A DNA stretch of 64,000 nt from Apteryx mantelli (GCF_036417845.1 NC_089983.1:22535207-22599206), one strand, 5' to 3'; positions 1-12,975 are shown, numbered from the stretch's first letter. Program-made: numbers and translations. Notes: generated by a model not told the origin, from the sequence alone.

Positions 1-1937
1 TACACTTGGTGCATGGTCAGTCATGACAATTGGAAGCTCCTTCATTCCTTAAAGTAAAAGTCTTCTGTTGTTGCTGTGTAAGGGAAGGAGGGGTCTTGTG
101 TGCACTGGCCTTTTGCCCTATGTCTGCAACAACAGTTAGCCACTAATATGATGATACTGATGTAGCTTTAAATGAGTGAAAGAAAGAAAATCAGTTTCCA
201 GGAGAGGTAAGTGCTGCTGTTAACAATGTTAGTGTTTAGAATTTTGTATTGTTCTAGATATTAATTTTTGCTTATGTCAGTAGTTAGTCATTGGTTGCTG
301 TGACCCAGACAGATTTCCTGTATTAGAAGGCCTTAAGATTGTTTTTTTTACTGTCAGTTTAATTCTTGCTCCTTGTCATCCTTGGTAAGCTTTTCTTCTA
401 ACTCTTAATGGAGGTAACTTAATATCTGTTTTAGGCATGCAAATTACTTTCCATGGAGTTAAGCTCCAACACATTTGCTATCTGCTAAAGAGACAGGAAT
501 TCAATATTTACTATTATTTTTTGCTAATATTTCTACAATATTATTAGTTCCTTCTAAATTGTGCCTTATGTGCCTACATGCCTTATAGTCTTTTCTGATA
601 TTTTTCTTCTGAACAAAATATGGTTTGCTGGCTTATAAAAACCAGTATGTTATAAAAACACTGTCATATTACTCTTCTTTTGAAAAATGTAATAGTCTAT
701 TTCTTTAATGTATAACACTTTTATGCATACACAAATAATAACATCATTAGAATCTGAGTGCTCTAGTGATACTTCTTTTGGCTGTGAATGAAGCAGTTTG
801 TTTCCTGATACATGGTTGAGCCATGGTTTATTGTAACTATTATGTTTTCCCTGTGCAAAGGGAAAAACTGAGCCATTTCTACCCTTCAATGCTGAGGTTT
901 TGTATTTTACACTTTATTGCCCCTCTTCCATATCTCAAAGCCATATGTTTTTTATAGGCCAGTAAACAAGTTAATCCAAGCATGTTGTTGATGGGAAAGG
1001 CTTACTCACCAAAAGATTTGGTTTGCTCTTATTCTATAGTCTTCCCTACCTGCCTTATATAGAATTTAGGATTTGAGGGTTTTTTCTTCTCTTTGAAAGA
1101 GCAGGCTTGCAAAGGATATGAATTTTGACTCTGCAGTATTGTACTAATCTGTCCTAATGAAAAGGCTTAGCTGCTCTTCCTGGGGAGAAAATATCTTCTT
1201 TAAGGACAAATAAATGCATGTCTGCTCTAGATATTTACTTTTTGGAGTAACATTTGCTATGCATATACTAGAGTAGGAATCACAGCTGCTTTGTCTGTCA
1301 GAAGACTAGAAATGAATTGTCTGAATTTTCCAAAGTTGCACTTCAAAGTTTTGGAGAGTGTTAGTTCCTATAGCTTTGGCTTGTTTTGGGTTGCTGAAAA
1401 TGGGCTAAAATATACTTTCTGCAATCAGGTTAAAATAGGAAAGTGTGACTGCTAAAATAAAGAAGGTTAAATAAATCATTTACCATTAAATGCAGTAGTT
1501 CAGTGAGTGCCCAAATTAATTTTCAAACCCTATCAGAAACTTTGAAAAGATGAGTGTTATTTATGCATAACTGTAATGCAAATTACAAATATGTGCATAC
1601 TCATTCTTCATTGTAGTGCATACATTGTGGGGGATAGGAATGTTGAGGGGAGAGTGAGTTTATTGTTTTTTCTCAGGCTTTGTTCTTTTTATTTTTACAG
1701 TGTTGGTGGAAAGCCAATGCTGTCAGTACTTGGTATTTGTCCATCTACCTTCTCCCACAAAAATGAGCAGACTTCTTATGGAAAAAACAATATGCATGCT
1801 TAAATTCGTAGATTACTTTAGTGATTTTGAGCTGGTTTTACTGATTGTAATTATTACATGAAACCTTTTTTACGTTAATCCAGTACTCCAGTATTGCTCT
1901 GTGATTTCAATACTGCCCTAGGACTATCTAGTTCCCC
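1..1937. other. Unique AT-rich non-coding DNA
   Basis: No gene is recognisable in this stretch. Open frames are short and rich in the residues expected from AT-rich DNA. The one notable signal is a near-perfect splice-donor string at 201-210 (GGAGAG followed by GTAAGT). Every frame to its left is closed, so if it is used the exon would be non-coding. No repeat family was recognised. The right boundary is set by the start of CR1 copy A. Confidence 0.5.
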
Positions 1938-3290
1938 AGTACTAGATTCCTGACTGGAAGAAATCAAACATTGCACCTGTCTTCAAAAAAGGCCAGAAGA
2001 ACAATCTGAGGCTCTTAAGGCCAGTCAGCCCCACCTTGCTTTCTGGGAAAATCATGGAGTGAATCCTCTTTTGGAATACATTTCTGGGCATATGAAAGAG
2101 AAGAAGGCGTTTGAGAACAGTTAACAGGGATTTACCAAGGGTAAATAGTGCTGGACCAGCCTGATTACCTTCTGTGATAAACAGCTGGATCTGTGGGTAA
2201 GGGCAAAGCAGTGGATATCATTTCCATTGCGCTTAGCAAGGCTTTTGACATTGCCTCCCTTAATATTCTTGTATCCAAGTTAGGATATTATAGTCTGGAT
2301 GAGTGTACATCCAGATGGGTAAAAAACTGGTTCATTGGGCTCAAAAAGTAGTGGTTAATGGGTAATATACTCCATGCAGAGGCCAGTAACAAGTGGAGTA
2401 CCACAGGGGTCTGTTCTCAGACCCATCCTGTTTAACGTCTTTATCAGTGACCTGGAGGAGGTGATGGAATGGTGTTCATCAACTTGCAGATGACACCAAG
2501 TTGGGGGGACCAGTCAATATGCTCAAGGTCAGGGCTGCCATTCAGTGGGACCTAGACAGGCTGGAGGAACCTTGTGAAATTCAACCAGGACAAAGTCCTA
2601 CACCTGGGAAGAAAGAGTCTCCTGCAGTGATACAAGCTGAGGACTGGATGGGGTGAACCTCTGTTGAAAAGGCCCTGGGGTCCTGGTTGCCTGCAGGCTG
2701 AACATGGTCCAGCAGTGTGCCCTGGCTGCAAAGAAGCCCAATGGCATCCTGAGCTGTATTAGCAGGAGCACAACCAGTAGAGTGAGGGAAGCGATTATCC
2801 TTGCATCCAGTTTTGGGCCCGTCGATACAAGAAAGACATTGACAAACTGAAGTGAGTTCAGTGGAAGGTCACCATGATGGTCAGAGGCCTGGAGCACTTG
2901 CTGTGTGAGGAGGGGCTGAAGGAACGGAGCTTGTCGAGCCTGGAGAAGGGGCAGCTTTAGGGGGCCCTGATAGCAATGTGCCCATAATTACAAGGAGGTC
3001 ATGAGGAAGACATAGCCAAGCTTTTTATAATAATGCAGAGTGGGAGAACAAGAGACTGTGGGCATAGATTGAAACAAGAGAGGTTTCAGTGGGATGTAAG
3101 GAGAAATGTTTTCACAATGAAGACAGGCGTTGAAACAGATTACCCAGAGATGTGCAGTCTCCATCTTTGGATTTTCTAGACCTGACTGGCTAAAGTCCTG
3201 AGCAACCTAGTCTGACCTCATAGTTTACCCTGCTTTGACCAGGAGGTTAGACCTGATGTCCCTTCGAGCCTGAATTATCCTATGATCCTC
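1938..3290 (+). mobile_element. CR1 LINE copy A, 5'-truncated and decayed (reverse transcriptase to 3' end)
   Basis: This is a CR1-family non-LTR retrotransposon in + orientation. Broken reverse-transcriptase frames show the family's motifs in order. A stretch reading APVFKKG lies near 1980. An SKAFD-like palm motif lies near 2235-2250, an [12 protein letters not shown] motif near 2393-2415, and an [12 protein letters not shown] catalytic motif near 2485-2507, followed by the DLDRLEE segment. The 3' part carries the usual CR1 untranslated tail with CTGCTTTGACCAGGAGGTTAGACC-type sequence and ends in the TCCTATGATCC family terminus instead of a poly(A) tail. Multiple stops and frameshifts show that it is long dead. 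The 5' end is placed where family similarity begins (GATTCCTGACTGGAAG) and is approximate. Open frames inside it, including one on the opposite strand at 2598-2897, are shadows. Confidence 0.9.
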
Positions 3291-4160
3291 TTCTTCACCA
3301 GCTTTGTTACGTGCTAAACTTGTTTCTTGAGTCAACATGAGTACTGAGTACTACTCTGCTAGGTAGCAAGGTAAATAATTGCTGGTTCTTCAGAATTTTA
3401 AAATTCTGATTACAATATAACTCTAATTGCATTCAACAATAGAACAGAACTGAAAAATAAAATAAATGAGAGTTCACATTATAAGTCTATAGGAAGATTT
3501 ACTTTCTGGCTGCTATTGCAAAAACTTACTGGTATTCTGAAAATAGTTTATTAATATTGGTATACTTCATTTTGTCTTCTTAGAATCAAAGTAATACCTC
3601 TCAGATAGTTATATGCAAGGCAGATTTAGGTGTGCTGGGAAATGAGGGTGTCAAAACTTTGGCACTGATCAGCATTTTTCAGAAAAAAAACCACACCAGC
3701 AGCACAGGGTGTACCAGCAGAAGTAGTTGACAGTGTAAACGTATAATCACTGGCTATTTAAATAATTGTTTACATGTTTCTGTTCAGTCTGAACATCACA
3801 TGTCATGTCATTAATTATCCACTGTTCCTCTTTTACTGGCTCGAATGCCCCACTGAACATTTTGCTGCCTTCTTTTCTGGGAACACTACATTTCTGCAGA
3901 CCTGACTCAGGACTGTAATTCAGAATGTACCCCTTCCAGTATGATTTATGTGAAGGGCTGGATGAATAATTTTGTGTTATGATATTACAGTATAATGTGG
4001 TGTGTGACACTACCTACTGCTCTTTGGAATGATGGTTGGTTCTCCTTGCTATGTCTTATATAGAATCTATTTTAATAATCTCTGAGGGATGTATATAATT
4101 ATGCATTTATAGAAATATATATTGCATAACATATAACTATATGTATTAATATATGTTGCA

Positions 4161-4186
4161 ATATATATATATATATTTTTTTTTTT
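4161..4186. repeat. (AT)n / T-run microsatellite
   Basis: About eight AT dinucleotides run directly into a run of more than ten T. The surrounding 80 bases are also dominated by short TATA-type words. This is ordinary low-complexity DNA. Confidence 0.85.
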
Positions 4187-4961
4187 GGACTGTGAAATTC
4201 TTATTCTCGTGGCTGCTTAGATGAGCAACCCTGACTGAAATAGTCATATGTTAGTGACTGAAAGTATGTCAGAAGGTCACTTTTATGAAGAAGGTTTTCT
4301 TTGTTATGTTAGACTATTTCTCAATTAGACTGTCCCATTTTAAAATATAATAGAAGACAGGTTCTAGGCAAAAGCATAAACTATGCAGGTGAAATACTTG
4401 ATACCATAAATACAAATTAAACATCTTAGCTATCTTTATTGACCCTAGTTTATACATGTTTTTTCAAGTAGTCACTCTGAGTGTTGTTAGTTTCAGGTAG
4501 AAATGTGTGTGAGAGTGCCTGTTCTTTTGTACGTGCTAAAAATTGATGATATATATGTAATAACTCATTATTGCAGAAAAGTTCATGTCAAATATCACAG
4601 CTAGCAAGTATTGCCTTGCTGCATTTCACTCTAATGCTGGTAGAATTAGCACTACTAGGTTAATTTATTTCAGGAATGTTGTAGTCTATTTAATAGAGTC
4701 CCTCAAATGTTATCAGATCCTTTAATTGGTACACCACCCAGATAATTTTAGCTGTGTTTTTGTCTATGTTGCAGTTGTGCAACCAGTACAACTCTCTGGC
4801 TGTTTATTCTTTTGTCTAAATGTCAAAACAGTGTTCTATATTTGCAAGAAACTAGCATCAGGCACCACTTTGTGTGGTATTTTCCCAAAATCTTCAGATT
4901 TACTTCTGAATCATGATTTTCCCTTCTTTAAGCTTTAATCCATTTCCCACATTCAATAAAC

Positions 4962-4995
4962 TTTTTTTTTGGGGGGGGGGAGGGGGGCAGGGGGA
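4962..4995 (+). repeat. T9-G10 junction with further G-runs (possible G-quadruplex tract)
   Basis: Nine T are followed by ten G, then A, six G, CA and five G. On the + strand this gives enough G-runs with short loops to satisfy the usual G-quadruplex pattern. It lies inside AT-rich DNA, which makes it stand out. It could also be only a purine-rich low-complexity tract. Confidence 0.75.
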
Positions 4996-6039
4996 AGCTG
5001 ATGGTGAAAGTGGCTTTGTTTTTGAGTTGACCAACTTTTCTTTTTAAGGACAGACCAGTAAGTATGATGCTCTTTTCTTCCTAAATGCTTTGTAAGATGC
5101 TGCAATATCTGCAAAAGAGGATAGTCTAGATAAACCTATGTCCCTTCAGGTGCTGGGAACCCTGAGTTGTGTAGTATTGAATGGGCCTCTAATTAGGGTG
5201 CAGTATGCCATGCAGGTCCCATCTGTCAAAAGGTTGATGAACATTTTTGTCTTTTGAGCTCTTACAGGATTTTCTTAAAAGAAAACAGTTCTATTGATCA
5301 TTTCTACTGTCAAACAGAAAGCAAGTTCACATGAGAGCTTTCTGCTACACTTTTAGATAAAGACAAGGATACACAGGTGGTGTAAACACTGGTGCCAAAT
5401 GGAACCCACCCACAGGCTCCTTCATTACAATTAGCTGGCTAAGTCTAATCTGTGGCCCAGGAATATGTGCAGCACAACACAGCATGAAGGCCAAGCTCTA
5501 TGCGCAGCATAGCACAGTAGAGGCCTGCTCCTACTCAGGTTAACTGTTATGTGGATCACTAACTCCTTGATGTTCAATGGTCTTCTGGTTAGGATCACTA
5601 CAGAGGTTTAAGATCATGTAACGAAACCTAGACAGATGTGGTAGTGCCATGAATGTTCCCTAAGAATCTGAGTTATTGGAGCTGTTTGCTGTGTGTCTGT
5701 GTAAGTACTAATGAAACTTTTGATGTGGTGTGGCAATGACAATTTCTTCCTTATCTGATGTATTTGGGTCAGTGCTCTCTCTCAGTCCATCTGCCAGTAG
5801 TGTCTTGCTGCAGCTGTTCTTTCACTCAGAATCATTTTATCCCAACTTCCTTATTTTCTTAGTTGGATTATAATTTTGTTTTGAGATAACAGTACCCTTT
5901 AAGGATGGCAAAGGTAGGTTGTAAGCAAGATCTAGAGGTGGAGCTTTTTAGTTTTTTAAAACAGACTTGATTATCAGCTGGTCCCATCACTCAGCATTGG
6001 CCACTGCTCCCACTAGTTTTTGCATTTTTGGGGGTGCGT

Positions 6040-7184
6040 AACTAACCTGATAGCCTTCTATGATGAGGTGATTGGCTTGGCGGATGACAGGAGAGCAGTG
6101 GATGTTTTTATCTCAACTATAGTAAGGCATTTGACACTGTCTCCCATAATGTCCTCATAGACAAGCTGATGACGTATGGGCTAGAGAAGTGGACGGTGAG
6201 GTGGCCTGAAAGTTGGCTGAACTGCCAGACTCAGAGGGTTGTGATCGGTAGCAAGTCCAACTGGAGGCCTGTCCCTAGTGGTGTACCCTAGGTGTTTAAC
6301 ATCTTCAGTAATGGCCTGGATGATGGAACTGAGTGCACCCTCAGCAAATTTGTAGATGATACAAAACTGGGAGGAGTGGCTGATATACTGGAGAGCTGTG
6401 CTGTCATTCAGAGGGACCTCAACAGGCTGCAGAAATGGGCAGAGAAGCAAAGTCCTGCACCTGGGGAGGAATAATCCCATGCACCAGGACAGGATGGGGG
6501 CTGACCAGCTGTAGAGCAGCTTTGCAGAGAAGGACCCGGGGGTCCTGGTGGGCATCAAGTTGAACATGAGCCAGGAAAGCACCTTCACAGCAAAGAAGGC
6601 CAATGATATCCTGCACTGTGTTAGTTACCAGCAGGTCGAGGAAGGTAATCCTTCCTCTCTGCTTAGCACTGGTGAAGCCACATCTGGAGTGTCGTGTCCA
6701 GTGCTGAGCTCCCCAGTATAGGAAAGGCATGGACATATGGGAGAGAGCCCAGCAAAGGGTTGCAAAGATATTTAAGGAACTGGAGCTTCTCTTACATAAG
6801 GAGAAGCTGAGAGAGCTGGGGCTGTTCAGCCTGGAGAAGAGAAGGCTCAGGTCTTATCAATGTTTATAAATTTCTGATGAGAGGGTGCAAAGAAGGCTAA
6901 GCCATACTCTTCTCAGTGGTGTCCAGTGACAGGGCAAGAGGTGATGGTCTAAAACTGAGACACAGGAAATTCCATTTGAACATAAGAGAACATATTTTCA
7001 GTGTGAGGGTGGTTGAATACTGGAACAGGTAGCCCAGAGAGGCTGTGGAGCCTCCACCCTTGGAGACAGTCAGAATCTGACTGGACACAGTCCTGGGCAA
7101 CCTCCTCTAGCTGACCCTGCTTGAGTGCAGGAGTTGGACCAGACTATCTCTAGAGGTGCCCTCCAACTTCACCTATTCTGTGAC
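6040..7184 (+). mobile_element. CR1 LINE copy B, 5'-truncated and decayed
   Basis: This is a second CR1 copy in + orientation, also a dead partial copy. The first recognisable sequence encodes an NLIAFYDEV-like segment. A YSKAFDTVSHNVLIDKL-like palm motif follows near 6115-6168. Around 6330-6385 comes the CTLSKFVDDTKLGG block, the catalytic DD region of CR1 reverse transcriptase, in an open stretch at 6292-6474. The region after 6640 resembles the CR1 3' segment (CACATCTGGAGTGTCGTGTCCAGT, then GAGGGTGGTTGAATACTGGAACAGG and CTGCTTGAGTGCAGGAGTTGGACC). It ends with the ATTCTGTGA family terminus. The coding part stays closer to a readable frame than in copy A, which suggests a somewhat younger insertion (inference). 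Confidence 0.92.
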
Positions 7185-10100
7185 TTTTGTGAAAAAAGAA
7201 ATCTGGAAAATATAATGGTCTTGCCTGTGACTTGCATCACAGACAGAGTAAAGTAGACATTCAGTCCACTACCTTGTGGCATGGATTACCAGAAAACCAC
7301 TATAGCTCCTTCAGTCAAAGTGATTCTGTGGTAATCTTGCCCCATTTCCTATAACCATATTCTGTTTTTTGTTTTTGTTTTTTTTTTCTGGGGTAATATT
7401 GGACATGCAAAATGATTAAAACAAAAGAAATCTCCAGTCATTTTAAGCTAGCAAGTACTACATCTGTAAAGTTTAATGCGCCCATGTTTGAAGTTCTCAG
7501 ATATAATAGTGGGAAAAACCCATGGTGAGAATACTAACAGAAAAAACATGGGAAATAAAATACAGGCAGTATTTATTCTATTATTGCCTTTGAAGCATAC
7601 CATAAGACAAATTTTTCTGCCCAATTTAAGCACTCAGGCCCCGATGATTAAGTACTAGTTTGCTTTGACCACTGCTTCTGAAGCAGACAGGTATTATCAC
7701 ATTGTTTCCTTTTACTTCCTACGTTTCCTTTAGAGAGAGACTAACTGTAGTCTCAGTACCTGCCTTGAGTATTTTCTAGCCAGTCTTTTATTACTGCATG
7801 TGTTCAATGCCTTGTAGTTAAAGGCCGTGTCCTGACTCCGTTAGCAGGTGTAAGTCCTGTGGAAGCTGTAGTCCCTCTACCAAAGCCGTGGTGAGAAGCC
7901 TGTGTGCTCTCGGTTGCATCCTATGACACCCTCCCCATCCACTTCCCTCCTGCCTGGAGCTGCTGCATGGGAACACAAATACCGGGTTTGTGCACATGAC
8001 GTTATTTCTGGTAGTGGTTCTTGTTAGAATGATTTGTGGAATCCCCAGAACAGAAGCGGGCCTCATTGTATAACTTCTGGTGTAAAATGATAAAAAGAGA
8101 TGGTCTCTGATCCAGTTGTTCCTAGGATAAAGACAAAGACAGTATTAGCATCTCAGCTGCAGAATTTTAGCATAGACAGTTCATTAGGATTAATGTGAAC
8201 ATGTAATGTTTGTCTTATGATGTTGCGTAAGCTAAAAATTTGTAGCTTTATCATGAATGCTTATACAAACGCTATCTTGAATTTTTGCATTGTTCAATAT
8301 TTAGAATATTACTTTCTTGTGTAACAAATGCAATTGAGTAAACAAGTTTAATGCATAGGACAATTCTAATTTAGTTTCTCTGTCCTAGGATTGACTCTAC
8401 ATTACTAGTTAAAAAAAAAAAAAAAAAAAGCTGGAAGGTTTATTTTAGTCATTAAAGTCGATGGCTGTTTCTGTTCTCATTGTATATTCCAGTAAGAAGT
8501 TGCCAAGTTAACTTTTGTTTTTAGAGCTTAATCATATTTTTTAATGTGCAAATGCTAGAATGTTCTATAGAGGCCTTCTTCTCTAGGTGAACAAAGGCAG
8601 GGAGAACTGAATTCCAAGTTAAAAACAAGTAGAAAAAAAGCAACAGAAATACTGCAAAAATATAGGTATTTATTGTCTTTGTTCTGTCAAAACAAGAGTA
8701 TATGACTTACTTTCCTTTTTAACCTAGCGATTTATTGTTGTTTGGAAATCCTCTAAGATTTGCTGATTCCTTGCCAGTTCTATAATTCATTTCATTTATA
8801 TATCTAGTCTTATAACATGAGCTTGCTCAGCGATATAAATCATTCCTTTTTTAGAGGGTGAGAAAGACTCTCATGATTATGTTTTGGTAACCAGAATAAT
8901 AGAGCCTCAATTTAACTATTGGAGCAATACAAAGCAGCCTTATATATGCGTTTTCTCAGGCAGTATTTCTGATGCAGTACGTCATGAGACTTCTGATAAT
9001 CCTTTAAGCAAGAAACCCTTAATTACATATATGCGACAACATTTTAACTAACTATATAATTCATTTTCATTCTGTGTGAAATACACATTATCCAGTAATA
9101 CAGATATTGCTAGATGCTGTTTCTATTATTTCATTTTTCTCGTATGCTATAGGCTAGACACAAACAAGTGAAAAGACGTGTGATGAAGTCCAAGCATTCT
9201 GAACTTGCTTGGAAGTAAAGCTTAGACTGTGTTTCATGTCAGTATGCATTTCTCTTATTTTATTCCTTTATACGCTCTCAAAGCTTTAGATATTATCAGC
9301 TTTTCCAGTCTTGAGATTGATGTGAGCTCGGGATGTTTTTGAGGGGAGGGAGAAGGAAGAAAGTCATTTTAAAAGATTAAGTTCTGAATATTCTTATTAG
9401 AATTGCAGAATTTATGTAACAAGAACAGCAAACAATGAAATATGAGTACAACAAAAGAATGTCAAAGGTATCTTGTTGATGATTAAACCCAGGTTTAACT
9501 TAAGAGACAGTCACTGCCAAAACTGTTACACTTTAATTTTTCTTTTCTTTTTGATACATATTTTAATTACTTGGAAGAAGGGAGAGGTCATTTACATGGC
9601 AGATTTCCAAAGAAGTAGGTTTTGCTGGAGGATACTTTGAGGACAAATGAACAGAAATGCAGTCTTGTCTTGTTCTCCTTTCTTTGGCCATTTCTTCAAT
9701 CCCTATTTTTATAATCAATTTAAAGAAAATAAATGTAAGAATTATTAATTTATATCATTCTTAAAGCTATTCAAGTGTTTGAGAAATTCACTGCATAGGC
9801 AGAGAATTAACAAGAGCACTTAGTGCAGGATATACAATTTTTGATACTGCACAGTTTCCATTGGTTGTATACTCTGAGGAGTCATGTTCACATTTGCATG
9901 TTTCCTTGTTGGCAGAGGAGTTCAATTTCTTTTAGCGGAGATTTTGCATTGTAACACCTCAGCTACAACTGGCTGACTGCACCCAGTGGATTAGTACTGA
10001 ATGATGGACATGCAAGAGAACACATATTAATGTAAATGTAGAATAGAACTGGTCAGCTGAAATAAAGCTTCATTAAACCACTCTGATGCATCACAGCTTA

Positions 10101-11768
10101 AGTTAAAATTTCTGTTCCCTCTGACTCGGAATGTTTTTTACCCCTCCCTGTCACTCCTAATTCAGACAGGTAATTTTAGCCTAAGAGTTGCTTCTCCCAA
10201 ATGTTAGGACAGTGCCCCAGGTTCAAACAGTTATTTCAGGTAACAGTGAAAAAGTTTTAATTTCATTCCAGCATGGAACAAAAACAAAATCTGAAATCTC
10301 AAAATCTGTCATGAAAAAAGAATTACAGTCTGCTCAACCCCTAACATAGAACATTGTTGCAAGTGAAAGCAATTTTCTACTAAAATATTAAGCACAATAA
10401 AGAGCTTATTCCTTTAATTATCTACTCGTGCCAGTGTGCATTTCTTTAAGAGGATTTAGAGCAAAGGTGGTGAACTCCCACATGTGAATCACCTGTCAAG
10501 TGAAGGGCATTGTGTGACTGGCAGTACTGGTGCATTGGTGCAGAGGCTATCTGGTGATGGGAATTCCCATCTGTGGAAAAAACAAGTACTACTCACTGAT
10601 CTCCATTTCCACCACCTTGGGGTGGCGGGACAAATTGTTGCTTCCTACCTATGAACTGCACTTGAAAATTCCCTGGCCTTGACTCTCCTGGTATGAGGTA
10701 TGTGTCTTGTGACTACATCATCTGAAGATTTTGGCCCATGGTTTTGAGGTCAGGAGAGCTGGCCACTCTGAGCTACAAATTCTGGACTCAGTAAAGTACA
10801 GCGAATGAAGAACAGATGAAATACAAAAGTTTAATCAAATTATGCATTTATCATTTCTGATTTTTGATATTAGAACTGTAAAACTGACATAATCAGGTAA
10901 ATCTACTTACAAGAATCTTCGTATTGAAAAGCTTACAGATTTTGCAAACATTCAGACGTTATCTGATTTTTTTTTTTTTCATGCTGGGGCTATTATAAGC
11001 TTTGGAAGTTTCCAGAGGATTTTTACTGAATACTTATTGACAAGCTACTGTTTCTGTTCACCTAATTTTTTCTGAATGTGAAATTGTTCCAATTAGTCTT
11101 TGGTAGGATATCCATATGTGTTAGGATTCCCAGACATTGTGCAACAAATTTGTTTTACATTTCCTTAAAGATCTGGCCAAAAGCAGCAGCATTTTTGTCC
11201 CTGGGCAGATCATCTCTGTCCCATTCCTACTTTTACCCTGTGTTTTTCTTGTTCTGACTGTGTTTTGGCCAAACACATGATTAAGAAAAAGTTTACTTGG
11301 ATGGCATTACTCTGATTAATACTAGTTCAGCAGAAGAGAAACAGGTTAAGAGTCCCTGTGGACCAGACTGCACAGCTGTTTGAGCAAGAAACTGTCTTAA
11401 AGTCTAAGCCATATAAATTGCTTTATTGCTCTAGTAAAGTTTCTTATTATGACAGAGGATTAAATTTCTCAAAAGCACAGACCAGTATTGCAAATACTTT
11501 CCACAGTGATATGTGTTCCAGAGTTGTGCACAAATTAGGATACATTGTCTCATGTTTATCTTCTGTAACCATGATCCAGGAAGTTTCATAGTAATTCAGA
11601 AGCATACTGAATCCTGAGTTGTCTGTTGACCTCAAGTGCTGGCAGTTTCAACATATTTTTTCCAGTTCAGGGGTAGGTTGTAAGTCAGCTTCACCCTGGC
11701 AGTTTGCCGCTTTATGTGCTGATATGCATGTACCTCAGAGGAGTCATTTGCAGGTTTAATTTTGACAA
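7185..11768. other. Unassigned non-coding DNA
   Basis: No gene or repeat family was recognised. The stretch contains a poly(A) run at 8411-8429 and is otherwise unique. The region 7800-8070 is richer in GC, and an 82-codon open frame runs on the - strand there, but no domain is recognisable and the frame may reflect only base composition. Confidence 0.45.
8411..8429 (+). repeat. Poly(A) run, 19 bases
   Basis: A simple run of 19 A. No recognisable retrocopy precedes it, so it is treated as low-complexity DNA and not as an insertion tail. Confidence 0.9.
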
Positions 11769-11890
11769 AATTAAACTGGATAAAGTCCTGAGCAGCCTGG
11801 TCTGACATCAGAGCTGATACTGCTTTGAGCAGGAAGTTGCACTAGGGACCTTCTGAAGCCTCCTTTGACCTGAATTATTGTATGTTATTA
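11769..11890 (+). mobile_element. CR1 3' tail fragment
   Basis: A short CR1 3' end in + orientation. The words TAAAGTCCTGAGCAGCCTGGTCTGAC, CTGCTTTGAGCAGGAAGTTGCACTAG and CCTTTGACCTGAATTATTGTATG match, with substitutions, the last 110 bases of CR1 copy A at about 3190-3290, so both probably belong to the same or a closely related subfamily. No coding part remains. Severe 5' truncation of this kind is typical of CR1. Confidence 0.85.
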
Positions 11891-12309
11891 AATGAAAGAT
11901 GTATCTAACCCAACATTATTTTTATCTGGTTTTATTGTTGATCTATTCTTCTTGCAACAGGAGGGGAGAACTGCTGGTATTCTGGTTTAGGAAATCCTTC
12001 TGTTTGGCAGCCATTCCACAATCAAGAATCTTGCAGAGTAACAGAAGCTAGAGTGGTTGCATATGTGGCCTGAGAACTGACTTTCTTCCACCCTCTTTGA
12101 CAGTGGTAAATATTTGTTCCACGAAATAGTACAATTGCCTTTTCTTTTAGTCTTTCATTGCAGCTTTTGCCATGGGTAATGTTAGTTTAGAATCATGGTC
12201 AGAAAAGTGGATCCTTTGTTACCCCTTGGCATTTTCTACATTGTCCTGTCATTTGCAGTTCAGGTCTTGTGTATCTTTATAGATAAAAGCAAATGCATAT
12301 GTTTTACAG

Positions 12310-12376
12310 TCCTAAAGTAGCCATCCCTTTGGACCCAGGCAGTGCCATTTCCACTGTCCATCTTCATCACCTCCAG
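12310..12376 (+). other. Candidate exon (67 bp), splice-bounded and open
   Basis: The segment follows GCATATGTTTTACAG and ends at CTCCAG/GTAAAT. One base plus 22 codons are open, reading PKVAIPLDPG then SAISTVHLHHLQ. A second donor (AAAAG/GTAAGA) lies at 12486 in a continued open frame. I do not recognise the peptide. The acceptor tract is only moderately pyrimidine-rich, and an open frame of this length is not rare by chance. Confidence 0.2.
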
Positions 12377-12953
12377 GTAAATATGTTAGTAACAGATTGT
12401 AAATACAAACTGCACTATTCGAACACTCCTTCTCTCTCAAAAGATCAGCACTTCAGAACTGGGCTTGATTACCATATAATGAAAAGGTAAGATGGGCCCA
12501 AAGTTAAAATTTCCTTATTCAAACTATTTGGGGAAAGATCTGACAGCATAGGCATGAATAGTGTATCTCATCTGAAAAATACTTTTCTGTCCTTCTCAGT
12601 TTGGTGTTACTTATATGATCAATTTTTAATATGGAAAGGCTATTTAGTAAGCACTTCTGTCATGAAAGTGTTCTTGCAGTAAAAGAACTTCAGTTCCTGT
12701 ATTGGAGTATATTTATATTTTCAATAACCCTGATCTGAATGATCTCAACATTTTTCTCTATCTACATCATACCTAAGGCATTTAATCAGAGCATAATATC
12801 CTGCTATTGATTTTCACTCAAAATTCCTGTTGACTGCAAGTGGAATGATGGCAGAATGTGACTCTGGACTGATCAGTCAATATTATATGCAAGTCTCCTG
12901 ACACCTAATTTCCTACATGACTGAAGCTCAGTGCTTGTAAAATTTATTGCCTG

Positions 12954-12975
12954 TTTTTTTTTGTTTTTTTTTTTT
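12954..12975. repeat. T-run interrupted by one G
   Basis: Nine T, one G, then twelve T. Plain low-complexity sequence. Confidence 0.85.

Larger units (their letters stand above)
3291..6039. other. Non-coding stretch between two CR1 copies
   Basis: No gene is supported. It contains an AT dinucleotide tract (4161-4186), a T-run joined to a G-rich tract (4962-4995), and otherwise unique sequence. Near 5467-5530 there is an imperfect local duplication of a GCAGCA..CACAGCATGAAGGCC-type segment. Open frames of 70-87 codons at 3747-4010 and 4726-4938 have no recognisable domain and sit in AT-rich sequence. Confidence 0.5.

Noticed and set aside
2598-2897. 99-codon open frame on the - strand
   Set aside because: It is antisense to CR1 copy A and has no protein family of its own.
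6181-6736. Open frames of 105 and 140 codons on the - strand
   Set aside because: They lie inside CR1 copy B, whose real coding strand is +. They are antisense shadows of the reverse-transcriptase region and 3' segment.
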